Of a stretch of 64,000 nucleotides of DNA, positions 1 to 9,084 are shown one piece after another. The DNA comes from Spongisporangium articulatum (GTDB lineage: Bacteria; Actinomycetota; Actinomycetes; Actinomycetales; Kineosporiaceae), in the NCBI RefSeq assembly GCF_044465595.1, contig NZ_JBITLV010000004.1, positions 434,001 to 498,000 on the forward strand, read 5' to 3'. Under the pieces are notes generated by a model. The model ran no database searches. It was not told the DNA's origin and saw only the letters and a program-made list of their open reading frames with translations. Each line of letters starts with the position of its first letter. Within the stretch, counting starts at the first letter, position 1. A program made the position numbers and the translations under genes.

Positions 1-1550
1 GGCGTCACCGGCACGGGGGACCAGGCCGGCCAGCTCGGCCGCAGCCCGCGCCCGTTCACGTCGGCGGCGTCGTGCCACCCCGCATCACCGAGCCGGCGGA
101 ACGCCGGGTGCCACGGGGTTGAGGCCAGGTCGCCCACCAGCACGCGGTGCGGTGAGCGCGCGGACAGCTGCGACACCTTCTCCAGCGCGTCCCGCCACCC
201 GGCCCCGGGCCGCAATGCGGTACCGGGAATGCTCGTGGCGATCAGCTCGAACGTTCCCGCCGGCGTCGTCACCAGGCCCTGAGCGGTCGGCGCGCCGGTC
301 GAGGGGACGCTCTCCATCGTCACCGTGCCCTGCCGCGACCAGACCCCGAGCCCGTCGCTGCGCCCGCTGGTGATCCCGACCCAGCGTGGCGTCAGCAGCC
401 GGTTCAACCCCGCCACGGCCACGTCGTGGCTCAGCGCGTCGCTCATCCCCGACATCACCAGCACGTCGACACCCTGCTCGCGGACCGCCGCGGTGATCGA
501 GTCGGCGTCGAGGCGGCCGTGGTTGCCGTCCACGTACATCACCCGCACCGTGCGCGCCGCCGACCCCTCGTTCGGGCCCGGCCCGGCCGCCGCGTACCCG
601 GCCGCGAACAGCCAGGGCCCCACGGCCGCCAGCCCCGCGAGCACGCCCGGCAGGAGGGCCCGGCGGCTCGCGCTCAACGCCAGCACCGGGATGGCCGCCA
701 CCGTGACCAGCGGGCAGAACGTGGCCAGCAGCGTCACGGGCTCTGCGGCGGAGTCGAGCAGGGGTACCGCGGCCCACGCCAGCAGCACGGCCGCGGCGCC
801 CGTGAGTCCGGCGACCAGCAACGGGTGGGCCGGCCTGGGCGACCGGGCGGGCGGGCCGGCCGGGCCGGCGTCCGGGGGGCTGGACGGGCGGGGGTCGGAG
901 CGGGTGTCGGAGCGGGTGTCGGAGCGGCCGGACGACGGGTGCTCGGACGCGGGTCGGCCGGACGACGGCGGGTGCGACCGGGAGCGGGGGGCGGCCGGCT
1001 CGGGCGTGGCCGAGCGGTCCCGGCCCCCGGGACGCGGCGCCGGCGGAGGGACCGGCGAGCGCGTCGGGGGGACGTTCAACGGCAGCGGCCCGGTTTCGGG
1101 GGCGGCCTCGTAGGCCTCGCGGGAGAACGGGTTCAGGACGGGGTTCGCGACCGGGTCGGCGGGACGTCCGACCGGCGGCGGCGCCGCGAACCGGCCGGTC
1201 TCGTGGGCACTCGGCTCGGCGGGGCGGCGGGCGGTGCGCGGGAGCGCCCCCGTGGGCGGGTCGGCCGGACGACGGGGGCCGCGCCCGCTGTCCCGCTCGC
1301 TGCGCCGGGCCCGGGCCTCGCGCCGGGTGAGCGGTGCCGCGTTCGGGACCCGGCCGGTCGGCGGGTCCTCGGTGCCGGAGCCGGGGCGGTACCCCTCGGC
1401 GCGGGCCTGCCCGGGCTGGAACAGGCTGCCCTCACCGTGTTCCTCGGACCGCTCCGGAGTCGGGGTGGACGGCTCGGCATTCAGCCAGTCCAGCGGCTCG
1501 GACCTCCGGCGACGCCTGCTGGGCCCTGGCCCTCCAGCGTCTCGTGCCAT
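1..1550 (-). CDS. Degenerate endonuclease/exonuclease/phosphatase-like membrane protein, C-terminus cut by window edge
   Basis: The frame is open from the ATG at 1550 to the window edge (516 codons seen). Residues 1 to about 240 are Pro/Arg/Ser-rich and probably disordered, with short repeats such as RSDTRSDTRSD. Two or three hydrophobic segments follow, then a domain starting VRVMYVDGNHGRLDAD that has the length and spacing of the EEP (DNase I-like) fold. The usual catalytic residues are changed: the first-strand Asn is Asp, the Gln-Glu of the LQE motif reads Ser-Gly (DVLVMSGM), and the GDxN motif reads GDLA. I infer a membrane-anchored EEP homologue that has probably lost hydrolase activity. 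It begins 29 bp downstream of the GGDEF-EAL gene's end on the same strand, so the two may be co-transcribed. Confidence 0.75.
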   Translation of the reverse strand, partial: MARDAGGPGPSRRRRRSEPLDWLNAEPSTPTPERSEEHGEGSLFQPGQARAEGYRPGSGTEDPPTGRVPNAAPLTRREARARRSERDSGRGPRRPADPPTGALPRTARRPAEPSAHETGRFAAPPPVGRPADPVANPVLNPFSREAYEAAPETGPLPLNVPPTRSPVPPPAPRPGGRDRSATPEPAAPRSRSHPPSSGRPASEHPSSGRSDTRSDTRSDPRPSSPPDAGPAGPPARSPRPAHPLLVAGLTGAAAVLLAWAAVPLLDSAAEPVTLLATFCPLVTVAAIPVLALSASRRALLPGVLAGLAAVGPWLFAAGYAAAGPGPNEGSAARTVRVMYVDGNHGRLDADSITAAVREQGVDVLVMSGMSDALSHDVAVAGLNRLLTPRWVGITSGRSDGLGVWSRQGTVTMESVPSTGAPTAQGLVTTPAGTFELIATSIPGTALRPGAGWRDALEKVSQLSARSPHRVLVGDLASTPWHPAFRRLGDAGWHDAADVNGRGLRPSWPAWSPVPVT

Positions 1551-1579
1551 GGACGACACGGTAGCTGAGCGACCCCCGC

Positions 1580-3754
1580 TCAGCTCGTCTCCAGCCTGGT
1601 CAGGAACTGCCCGGCGGTCATCGCCGCGCCGAAGTGGATGCCCTGCCCGACGTCACAGCCGAGTTCGGCCACGCGGCGGGCCGTCGCCTCGTCCTCGATG
1701 CCCTCGGCCACCACGACCGCGCCCAGATCGTGGGCCAGCGCCGCGGTGTGTCGCACGATGCTCGACGTCGTCTCGCGCCGCGCGTCGGCGATGAAGGCCC
1801 GGTCGAGTTTCACCTCGTCGACGGGCAGCTCCCGCAGGTACGACAGCGACGAGTAGCCGGTGCCGAAGTCGTCGATCGCGACGGCCACCCCGGCGTCCCG
1901 CCAGCGGCCGAGCACCACGGCGACGGCGGCGGGGTCGGTGAGCAGCGCCTGCTCGGTGATCTCCACCCGCAGCGCGGCCGGGGGTAGGGCGTGCCCGGCC
2001 AGCAGGCGGGTGATCCGGTCGCCGACCTCGGGGTCGCGCAGGTCGTCGGCGCCCAGGTTCACGCTGACGGTCACCTTGTGCCCGGCGTTCCACCAGGTCG
2101 CACAGGCGGCGAGGGCCCGGTCGAGCAGCTGCGCGGTGACCGGGCGCATCAGGCCGGTGTGCTCGGCCAGCGGCAGGAACGACTGGGGCAGCAGTACGCC
2201 GTCCTGCGGGTGCCGCCACCGGGCCAGGGCCTCGGCGCCCACGATCGCGCCGGTGCGCAGATCGACCTGCGGCTGGAGGTGCACCTCGAGGTCGCCGCGT
2301 TGCAGGGCGTCGCGCAGCTCGTCGGTGCGCCGCAACCGGTCCCCGGTCAGGCCCTCGTCGCGGGACGGGTCGTAGAAGGCGACGCCGCTGTCGGTGCCCT
2401 TCGCCTGGTACATCGCCACGTCGGCCTGGCGCAGCAGGTCGGTGGGTTCGCCGTGCGAGGGGTCGCAGGTGGCCATCCCGATGCTGGCCTGCACGTGCAG
2501 CCGGTTGCCGTCGATCTCGAACGGGGTCTCCAGCGAGGCGCGCAGGTCGGCGGCCACACGCTCGGCCTGCTCGGGGCCCGCGGCGGGCAGGACGACGGCG
2601 AACTCGTCGCCGCCGAGGCGGGCCAGCAGCTGGGTGGGGCGCAGGGTGCCGCGCAACCGGGCGCCGACCGCGGCCAGCAACCGGTCGCCGGCCGCGTGCC
2701 CGAGGGCCTCGTTGACGTCCTTGAAATGGTCGAGATCGACCAGCAGGAGCGCGATCTCGTCCGACCAGCCGGCCCAGCCGGACCAGCCGGTGGCGTCCGT
2801 CTCGGGGACGGTGACCCCGGCCGGGGCGCTCGGGCGCTCGCCGGCCAGCGCCTCCGACAGCGCCCGCCGGTTGGCCAGCCCGGTCAGGTCGTCGGTGCGC
2901 GGGCTCACGTCCTCACCGCCACCCGGCCGCCGCGTCCGGTCCACGCGCACCAGGGACAGCAGCAGGAAGGCGGCGGCCAGCAGCCCACCCGCGCGCACGG
3001 CGAGCGTGCTCGCCCGCGGTGCGCTCCCGTCGTCCACGATCGCGACCACGACCACGACAACGGCGACGAGGCCGAGGGCCAGCGTGCGGCGGCGGCCCGT
3101 CGCCTCGGCGGGCGGCAGCTCGAGGCTCGCGCGCCGGTCCGCCGGAGTGCGCCGGGCGCGCACGGCCACCGTGCCGAGCAGCAGCAGGTAGCCGGCGGCC
3201 AGCAGGGTGCCCGGCAGCCACCCGCCGGACGCGGCGGCGGGCCGGCCCCGGTCGGCCAGGGCCACCTGGTCGGCGGCGGCGACGAGCACGAGGCCGCCCG
3301 CGATCCACGGCAGGCCCGCCCGGGCCAGGGCGGGGGTGCCGAGCGAGAGCTCCCGCGGGCCGGACAGCACGATTGCGCTGACGGCGACCCCGGCCACCGC
3401 GGCGGAGGCCACCACCGGGACGACGTCGGCGGCGGTCAGGTCGCCGCGCGGCCGGACGGCGAAGCCGAGCGTGCAGGAGGCGAAGGCGGCGACCCCGAGG
3501 AGCGTGCACCAGGCCTCCCAGCCCTGACCGGGGAAACGGCGCAGACCGCGAGCCCCGGCGGTCAGGGCCAGACCCAGCAGCTGGAGGGCCGCCGCGGTCA
3601 CGAGCAGGGCGGCCGCAGGGGTGGCGGGCGGGTCGACGACGACGACGAGCGCGACCGGGACGGCGGACGCGGCCAGGGCGGCCAGCGCCCGGGCCCGGGG
3701 GGTCGGGGGAGGCCGCACGGGGAGGCCGATCGCCGACTCCCCGTCATGTGCCAT
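1580..3754 (-). CDS. Membrane GGDEF-EAL protein (c-di-GMP synthesis/breakdown)
   Basis: 724 aa. The N-terminal ~260 residues hold about eight hydrophobic segments. The GGDEF domain starts at DDLTGLANRRAL (about residue 288) with an intact RLGGDEF near 380. The EAL domain starts with EALARWRHP near 506 and keeps the SVN, VEITEQ, DDFGTGYSSL, EVKLD, EGIED and QG motifs used for metal and substrate binding. Both catalytic centres therefore look intact. The product-inhibition I-site (RxxD just before GGDEF) reads RPTQ, so feedback inhibition at that site is unlikely. The protein is probably a membrane-sensing bifunctional c-di-GMP enzyme; which activity dominates cannot be told. It is divergent from efeU across a 100-bp promoter region. 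Confidence 0.9.
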   Translation of the reverse strand: MAHDGESAIGLPVRPPPTPRARALAALAASAVPVALVVVVDPPATPAAALLVTAAALQLLGLALTAGARGLRRFPGQGWEAWCTLLGVAAFASCTLGFAVRPRGDLTAADVVPVVASAAVAGVAVSAIVLSGPRELSLGTPALARAGLPWIAGGLVLVAAADQVALADRGRPAAASGGWLPGTLLAAGYLLLLGTVAVRARRTPADRRASLELPPAEATGRRRTLALGLVAVVVVVVAIVDDGSAPRASTLAVRAGGLLAAAFLLLSLVRVDRTRRPGGGEDVSPRTDDLTGLANRRALSEALAGERPSAPAGVTVPETDATGWSGWAGWSDEIALLLVDLDHFKDVNEALGHAAGDRLLAAVGARLRGTLRPTQLLARLGGDEFAVVLPAAGPEQAERVAADLRASLETPFEIDGNRLHVQASIGMATCDPSHGEPTDLLRQADVAMYQAKGTDSGVAFYDPSRDEGLTGDRLRRTDELRDALQRGDLEVHLQPQVDLRTGAIVGAEALARWRHPQDGVLLPQSFLPLAEHTGLMRPVTAQLLDRALAACATWWNAGHKVTVSVNLGADDLRDPEVGDRITRLLAGHALPPAALRVEITEQALLTDPAAVAVVLGRWRDAGVAVAIDDFGTGYSSLSYLRELPVDEVKLDRAFIADARRETTSSIVRHTAALAHDLGAVVVAEGIEDEATARRVAELGCDVGQGIHFGAAMTAGQFLTRLETS

Positions 3755-3818
3755 CTACACAGTGTGGCGATCGAGACGGTTCGGGGGCAACCGGGCGAAA
3801 GATGAAGGCCACCCCTGG

Positions 3819-3837
3819 TCAGGTAAGCCTGGCCTAA
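3819..3837 (+). promoter_or_regulatory. IdeR/DtxR-like iron box upstream of efeU
   Basis: The 19-mer tcaggtaagcctggcctaa matches 16 of 19 positions of the DtxR/IdeR consensus TWAGGTWAGSCTWACCTWA. It lies just upstream of the efeU -10 hexamer, where a bound repressor would block RNA polymerase. Repression of efeUOB under iron sufficiency is inferred. Confidence 0.7.
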
Positions 3838-3840
3838 CCG

Positions 3841-3846
3841 TATAGT
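3841..3846 (+). promoter_or_regulatory. efeU -10 hexamer (leaderless start likely)
   Basis: TATAGT ends 8 nt before the GTG start codon at 3855, and the intervening bases contain no Shine-Dalgarno. Transcription would start at or within two bases of the start codon. No clear -35 is seen. Confidence 0.55.
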
Positions 3847-3854
3847 GGTCGCTC

Positions 3855-5435
3855 GTGCTAGCCACGTTTGTGATCGGCCTCCGGGAAGGCCTCGAAGCCG
3901 CCCTGATCGTCAGCATCGTCGCCGCCTTCCTGCGCAAGCAGGGGCGGATGGACCTCCTCAAGGCGGTCTACGTCGGCATCCTCTCCGCGGTCGGGCTGTG
4001 CCTGGCGGTGGGGGTGGCGCTCGAGATCGTGTCGCAGGACCTGCCGCAGAAGCAGCAGGAGCAGCTGGAGACCGTCATCGGCGCGATCGCCGTCGGGATG
4101 GTCACGTACATGGTCGTCTGGATGCGGCGGCACGCGCGGGAGCTGAAGGGCTCGCTGGAGTCGGCCGCGGGCGAGGCGCTGGCGGTGGGCTCCGGGTGGG
4201 CCCTCGTCGCGATGGCCTTCCTCGCCGTGCTGCGGGAGGGTTTCGAGACCGCCGTCTTCCTGCTGGCCGCCTACAACGGCAGCACCAACGGCGGGCTCGC
4301 CCTGCTGGGCGCCGTGCTGGGCGTGGCCGTCTCGGTCGGGCTGGGCTACGCGATGTACCGCGGCGGCGTCCGGATCAACCTGCAGAAGTTCTTCCGCGCC
4401 ACGGGTGTGGTGCTCGTGCTGGTCGCGGCCGGGCTCGTGGTCAGCGCGCTGCACACCGCGCACGAGGCCGGCTGGCTGAACGCAGGCCAGGACCGGGTCT
4501 TCGACTTCTCGGCCGTGATCGGCAACGGGACCGTGCAGGGGGCGCTGCTCACCGGCGTCCTCGGCATCCCGCCGGGTCCCGTCCTGATCGAGGTCGTCGG
4601 CTGGGTCGCCTACCTGCTGATCGTCCTGCCCTACGTCGTGTGGCCGCCCGAGAAGGTGCCGAGCCGGCGCCGGGTCGCCCAGCTGTCCGCGGGCGGGGCG
4701 CTGTTGGCGGCCGCCGTCGCGACCGGGCTGTTCGCCGCCGCCCCCGCCCAGGCCGGGGCCAGCTCGACCGGCACGCTCGGCGGCGCGACCGTGCAGCTGC
4801 AGGGCTCGCCCGGTACCGCCGCCACCGCCCGGGTGGCCTTGCCCGCCGGCTGGAGCGGGCCGCGATCGGCCGCGGAGACGGTGCAACTGCGCCGGGCCGG
4901 ACAGCAGTCGGTGCACGGCGTGACCGGTGACCTCTACTCGCAGGTGGCGCACGTCGACACCACGACCGACCCGGCGAAGCTCAGCGTCGAGCAGCTCACG
5001 GAGCTGAACAACGGCCGACTACCGCTGGGACTGACCGCCGCCAGCGGTCCGGTCTCGGCCCACTACGACGTCACCCGCACGACCCTCGCGGTCGTCGAAC
5101 CGCTCACCGGCCGCGTCCTCGACGTGCAGACCCGCGACGACGCCACGGTCGAGGTCATGGTGGGCGGCGCCGGGGTGCCGCTGGCGGAGAAGACCTACAC
5201 CGTCCATGCCCCGCCCGCCGCCGTGACGGCCGCCTCCGCGGCGACCGCCCGCGACGACCTCGCCGCCGGCGACCGGCGCGAGCTGATGCGCGAGCTGGCC
5301 GTGGTCGGCGCGCTGCTGGCCGCCGGCCTCCTGGTCGTCACCGTCACCGCGCGGATGCGGATGCGCTCGTCCGGTCCCGGGCCCGCGCAGCCGGCGACCG
5401 CCGTCCCCCAGAGCCCTGCGCACCACCTTTCCTGA
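3855..5435 (+). CDS. efeU: EfeU iron permease with long C-terminal extension
   Basis: 526 aa. The N-terminal ~280 residues are a seven-helix FTR1/EfeU permease with two REGxE motifs, REGLE near residue 10 and REGFE near 130, whose glutamates bind iron in transport. After the permease comes about 240 residues absent from classical EfeU: a TM segment or signal-like stretch ending AAAPAQAGA, an extracytoplasmic domain of about 170 residues, and a final TM helix with a short basic tail. The extension may present an iron-handling domain on the outer face; its function is unknown to me. First gene of efeUOB. The GTG start is supported by the promoter position. Confidence 0.92.
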   Translation: MLATFVIGLREGLEAALIVSIVAAFLRKQGRMDLLKAVYVGILSAVGLCLAVGVALEIVSQDLPQKQQEQLETVIGAIAVGMVTYMVVWMRRHARELKGSLESAAGEALAVGSGWALVAMAFLAVLREGFETAVFLLAAYNGSTNGGLALLGAVLGVAVSVGLGYAMYRGGVRINLQKFFRATGVVLVLVAAGLVVSALHTAHEAGWLNAGQDRVFDFSAVIGNGTVQGALLTGVLGIPPGPVLIEVVGWVAYLLIVLPYVVWPPEKVPSRRRVAQLSAGGALLAAAVATGLFAAAPAQAGASSTGTLGGATVQLQGSPGTAATARVALPAGWSGPRSAAETVQLRRAGQQSVHGVTGDLYSQVAHVDTTTDPAKLSVEQLTELNNGRLPLGLTAASGPVSAHYDVTRTTLAVVEPLTGRVLDVQTRDDATVEVMVGGAGVPLAEKTYTVHAPPAAVTAASAATARDDLAAGDRRELMRELAVVGALLAAGLLVVTVTARMRMRSSGPGPAQPATAVPQSPAHHLS

Positions 5436-5467
5436 CCCTGGAAGTTCCCTGAGGAGAAGAATTCTCG

Positions 5468-6613
5468 ATGCACGCGATCGCCCGCGGTGGGATCACCGCC
5501 ACCGCCCTCGCGCTCCTGGTCGCCGGCTGCGGCAGCAGCAGCGACTCCACCGGTACGGCCGCGGCCGGTGACCCGCACACCGCCGTGGTCACCGTGACCG
5601 CCGACAAGTGCCTCACCGACCGCACGTCGTACGACGCCGGGGCCGTCGACTTCAAGATCACGAACAGGGACGCCACCGCGGTGTCCGAGGTCGAGGTCGT
5701 CCTGGACGAGCGCATCCTGGCCGAGAAGGAGAACCTGCCCCCGGGCTTCTCGGGCACGTTCTCGGTGAACCTGCAGCCGGGCACCTACCAGCTGTACTGC
5801 CCCGGCGCCGCCACCGAGCGCGTCCCGCTGGTGATCACCGGTACGGCCACCTCGCAGGCGGTCACCGACACGACCCAGCTGCTGCAGGAGGGCACCAAGA
5901 CCTACGGGCAGTACGTGGATCAGCAGGTCGCCGGCTCGCTCGAGGCGGTCACCGCGCTCGACGCGGCGATCAAGAGCGGCGACGTCGACAAGTCGAAGGT
6001 GGCCTACGCCAAGGCCCGGCCGTTCTACGAGCGGATCGAGCCCGTGGCCGAGTCGTTCGCCGGGCTCGACCCGAAGATCGACGCCCGCGCGGACGACGTC
6101 CCCGTCACCCAGCTGACCGGCTTCCACCGCATCGAGTACGGCCTGTGGACCAAGAAGTCGACCGACGGCCTGGAGAAGTACAGCGCCCAGCTCGTCACCG
6201 ACACCAAGGAGCTGCAGACCAAGGCCACGGGTCTGACCTACCAGCCGGCCGAGCTGGCCAACGGCGCGGTCGGGCTGCTCGACGAGGTCAGCAAGAGCAA
6301 GGTCACCGGCGAGGAGGAGCGGTACTCGCACATCGACCTGGTCGACTTCTTCGCCAACGTCGAGGGCTCCCAGCAGGCCTTCGCCAATCTGAAGCCGGGG
6401 CTGAACACCATCGACCCCGCGCTGACCGACACGATCAGCAAGGCGTTCCAGGCCAACCTCGACCTGCTGGACGACTACCGGACCACCGACAACCCCTACG
6501 GCTGGAAGCTCTACGGCGACCTCAGCAAGACCGACGTGAAGAAGCTGGCCGACTCCGTCCAGGCCATCGCCGAACCCCTGTCCCGGGTCGCGAGCAAGGT
6601 CGTCGATGCCTGA
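5468..6613 (+). CDS. efeO: EfeO iron-uptake lipoprotein
   Basis: 381 aa. A lipoprotein signal peptide has the lipobox LVAGC with Cys21 as lipidation site. An N-terminal cupredoxin-like domain (about 40-125) contains a Cys-rich edge (LYCPG). A C-terminal M75/imelysin-type domain carries the HxxE motif in FHRIEYGLW. EfeO proteins bind iron outside the membrane and pass it to EfeU. A GGAG-type RBS lies just before the ATG. The gene overlaps efeB by 8 bp, indicating one mRNA. Confidence 0.93.
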   Translation: MHAIARGGITATALALLVAGCGSSSDSTGTAAAGDPHTAVVTVTADKCLTDRTSYDAGAVDFKITNRDATAVSEVEVVLDERILAEKENLPPGFSGTFSVNLQPGTYQLYCPGAATERVPLVITGTATSQAVTDTTQLLQEGTKTYGQYVDQQVAGSLEAVTALDAAIKSGDVDKSKVAYAKARPFYERIEPVAESFAGLDPKIDARADDVPVTQLTGFHRIEYGLWTKKSTDGLEKYSAQLVTDTKELQTKATGLTYQPAELANGAVGLLDEVSKSKVTGEEERYSHIDLVDFFANVEGSQQAFANLKPGLNTIDPALTDTISKAFQANLDLLDDYRTTDNPYGWKLYGDLSKTDVKKLADSVQAIAEPLSRVASKVVDA

Positions 6614-7883
6614 GTCGAACGAGTCGAGCGCGCAGGAGGCGACGCCGGCCACCAGCCGGCGTCGCTTCCTCCTGACCGGCGGTGCCCTGGGACTGGGCGC
6701 CGCCGGCGCCGCGGCGGCCGCAGCGGGCATCCACGCCGTGGCCCCGACGCGGGAACCCGCCGCCCCCGGCGACCGGGTGCCGTTCTACGGCGAGCACCAG
6801 GCCGGGATCGCCACCCCCGAACAGGACCGCCTGGCGTTCGCCGCCTTCGACGTCACCACCACCGACCGGACGGCGCTGATGGCGCTGCTCGGTTCGTGGG
6901 CCGCCGCGGCCTCCCGGATGGTGAACGGGCAGGAGATCGGCTCGGTCGAGACCCACCCGCAGGCCCCACCCGTCGACACCGGCGAGGCCATGGGGCTGGG
7001 CCCGGCGCGGCTGACCGTCACCGTCGGGTTCGGGCCGACGCTGTTCGACGACCGGTTCGGGATCGCCGATCGGCGCCCGGCCGCTCTCGAACCGCTGCCG
7101 AGCCTGCCCGCCGACCTGCTCGTGCCCGAGCGCAGCAACGGCGACCTGTGCGTGCAGGCCTGCTCCGACGACCCGCAGGTCGCCTTCCATGTGATTCGCA
7201 ACTTCGCCCGGATCGCCCGGGGCCGGGCCGTGATGCGCTGGTCCCAGCTGGGTTTCGGGCGCACGTCGTCCACCTCCCAGGCCCAGGCCACGCCGCGCAA
7301 CCTGATGGGGTTCAAGGACGGCACGAACAACATCAAGCGCGAGGACCTCGCCGCGATGGATCAGCACGTGTGGGTCGGCTCCGAGACCGACCAGCCGTGG
7401 ATGGTCGGTGGCTCGTACCTCGTGACCCGCCGGATCCGGATGATGATCGAGTCATGGGACGCCGACTTCCTGGCCGACCAGGAGGCCGTCATCGGCCGTA
7501 CGAAGATCGTCGGAGCGCCGCTGGGGGCCGAGGCCGAGTTCGACACCGTCGACCTGGCCGCGATGCGCGACGGACAACCCGTCATCCCGATGGACGCCCA
7601 CATCCGGCTGGCCGCGCCCGAAACCAACGGCGGGGTGCGGATGCTGCGCCGCGGGTACTCGTTCACCGACGGTACCGACCCCGCCACCGGCCAGCTCGAC
7701 GCCGGCCTGTTCTTCATCGCGTTCCAGAAGAACGCGCACGAGCAGTTCGTGCCCGTGCAGCGGCGGCTCGGTCAGTCCGACGCGTTGAACGAGTACATCA
7801 AGCACGTCGGCAGCGGGCTGTTCGCGATCCCGCCGGGGTTGTCCGGGCCGGGGGACTGGTACGGCAAAGCCCTCTTCACCTAA
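6606..7883 (+). CDS. efeB: EfeB, Tat-exported DyP-type heme peroxidase
   Basis: 425 aa. The N-terminus has a twin-arginine signal (RRRFLLTGG from residue 18) and a hydrophobic Ala/Gly stretch. The mature part is a dye-decolorising peroxidase: GFKDGTNN near residue 234 carries the GxxDG signature with the catalytic Asp, and the DAHIRLA region near 330 holds the likely proximal heme His. In EfeUOB systems EfeB oxidises ferrous iron, or acts on heme, outside the membrane. The start overlaps efeO. The 3' end overlaps the convergent BenE gene by 4 bp. Confidence 0.93.
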   Translation: MPESNESSAQEATPATSRRRFLLTGGALGLGAAGAAAAAAGIHAVAPTREPAAPGDRVPFYGEHQAGIATPEQDRLAFAAFDVTTTDRTALMALLGSWAAAASRMVNGQEIGSVETHPQAPPVDTGEAMGLGPARLTVTVGFGPTLFDDRFGIADRRPAALEPLPSLPADLLVPERSNGDLCVQACSDDPQVAFHVIRNFARIARGRAVMRWSQLGFGRTSSTSQAQATPRNLMGFKDGTNNIKREDLAAMDQHVWVGSETDQPWMVGGSYLVTRRIRMMIESWDADFLADQEAVIGRTKIVGAPLGAEAEFDTVDLAAMRDGQPVIPMDAHIRLAAPETNGGVRMLRRGYSFTDGTDPATGQLDAGLFFIAFQKNAHEQFVPVQRRLGQSDALNEYIKHVGSGLFAIPPGLSGPGDWYGKALFT

Positions 7884-9061
7884 CGCTTCTCGGGTCTGCC
7901 GACCTTCAACGCGAGCAGGACGCCGCCGAGCAGCAGCCCCCACGGCGCGGCGCCGACCCCCAGCGCCGTCATGCCCGACGCGGTGACCAGCAGGGTGACC
8001 GCGGCCGGGACCCGCGCGTCCTCGTCGTCCAGGGCCTGCTTGGCGGCGGCGACGAACGTCATCACCAGGGCCAGGCCGGCCGCGGTGCCGACGAGCGCCG
8101 GGTCGGTGCGGGTGACGATGCCCGCCGCGACCGGGGCCAGCGCGCCGAGCAGCAGGTGGGTGAGGCCGTTCGTCGTCACGGCCACCCACCGCTTGTCCGG
8201 GTCGGGATGCGCGTTCGGGCCGGCGGTGAGCGCCCCGGTGATCGCGGCCAGGTTGATGGTCATGCCCCCGAACAACCCGCCCGCCGCCGATCCGGCGCCG
8301 GTGGCGACCAGGATGCGCCCGACCGGCGGCCGGTACCCGAAGGTGGTCAGTACCGCGACGCCGACCAGGTTCTGCGCGGCCATGGTGACCACGTAGAGCG
8401 GCAGCGCGATCTGGACGACGGCCTGCCACGTGAGGCTCGGGGTCGTGGGGTCGAGGTGCAGCGCGGTCGGGGAGCCCGCCGTCCCGTCGAGCACGGCGAT
8501 CACCACCAGCGCCGCCAGGGCGGCCGCCGACGCCCAGGCCGGGCGTAGCCACAGCACCACGAGCCAGGTGACGACGATCGCCCCGGCCGGCACCGGCAGT
8601 TCGGTCACCGCCCGGGCCGGTTGCAGGCAGAACGGCAGGACGACGCCCGCCAGCACCGCCGCCGTCAGCGGCGTGGGCAGCTGCAGGATCAGCCGGTTCA
8701 ACGGCCTGATCAGGCCGGTCAGGGCGATCAGGAGACCGGTCAGCACCAGGGCGCCGATCGTCGCCGGGTACCCGCCGTCCACCGCGCCGACCCCCGCCAT
8801 CAGCGCGGCGCCGGGCGTGCTCCAGGCGATCGACACCGGGATCCGCAGCCCCGCGCTGAACCCGACCGCGACGACCGCCATCGAGATACCCAGCGCGAGC
8901 AGCCCGGAGGAGACCTGCTCACTGGTCGCCCCGGCCTTGGTCAACGCGATGATGACCAGGGAGATCGAGCTGGCGTAGCCCAGGATCGCCGACGAGACGC
9001 CCGCGGCCACCGCCTGTCCGGTGAAGTCGGCACGTCGCGATGGCGCGGCTAGGGTCGGCAC
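7880..9061 (-). CDS. BenE family benzoate/H+ symporter
   Basis: 393 aa with about twelve hydrophobic helices and the BenE pattern (ILGYASSISLVI near the start; GGMTINLAAITGAL in the middle). Members import benzoate or related aromatic acids with protons. No benzoate catabolic genes lie nearby, so the substrate is inferred from family only. The 3' end overlaps efeB by 4 bp, and the 5' end is 23 bp from the divergent flavoprotein gene. Confidence 0.85.
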   Translation of the reverse strand: MPTLAAPSRRADFTGQAVAAGVSSAILGYASSISLVIIALTKAGATSEQVSSGLLALGISMAVVAVGFSAGLRIPVSIAWSTPGAALMAGVGAVDGGYPATIGALVLTGLLIALTGLIRPLNRLILQLPTPLTAAVLAGVVLPFCLQPARAVTELPVPAGAIVVTWLVVLWLRPAWASAAALAALVVIAVLDGTAGSPTALHLDPTTPSLTWQAVVQIALPLYVVTMAAQNLVGVAVLTTFGYRPPVGRILVATGAGSAAGGLFGGMTINLAAITGALTAGPNAHPDPDKRWVAVTTNGLTHLLLGALAPVAAGIVTRTDPALVGTAAGLALVMTFVAAAKQALDDEDARVPAAVTLLVTASGMTALGVGAAPWGLLLGGVLLALKVGRPEKR

Positions 9062-9084
9062 GACGGCACGCTACGGGAGGACGC

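Noticed and set aside
426..1568. Plus-strand frames over the left-edge gene
   Set aside because: Arg/Gly/Ala-rich shadow translations; the minus-strand frame has recognisable TM and EEP-like segments and better codon use.
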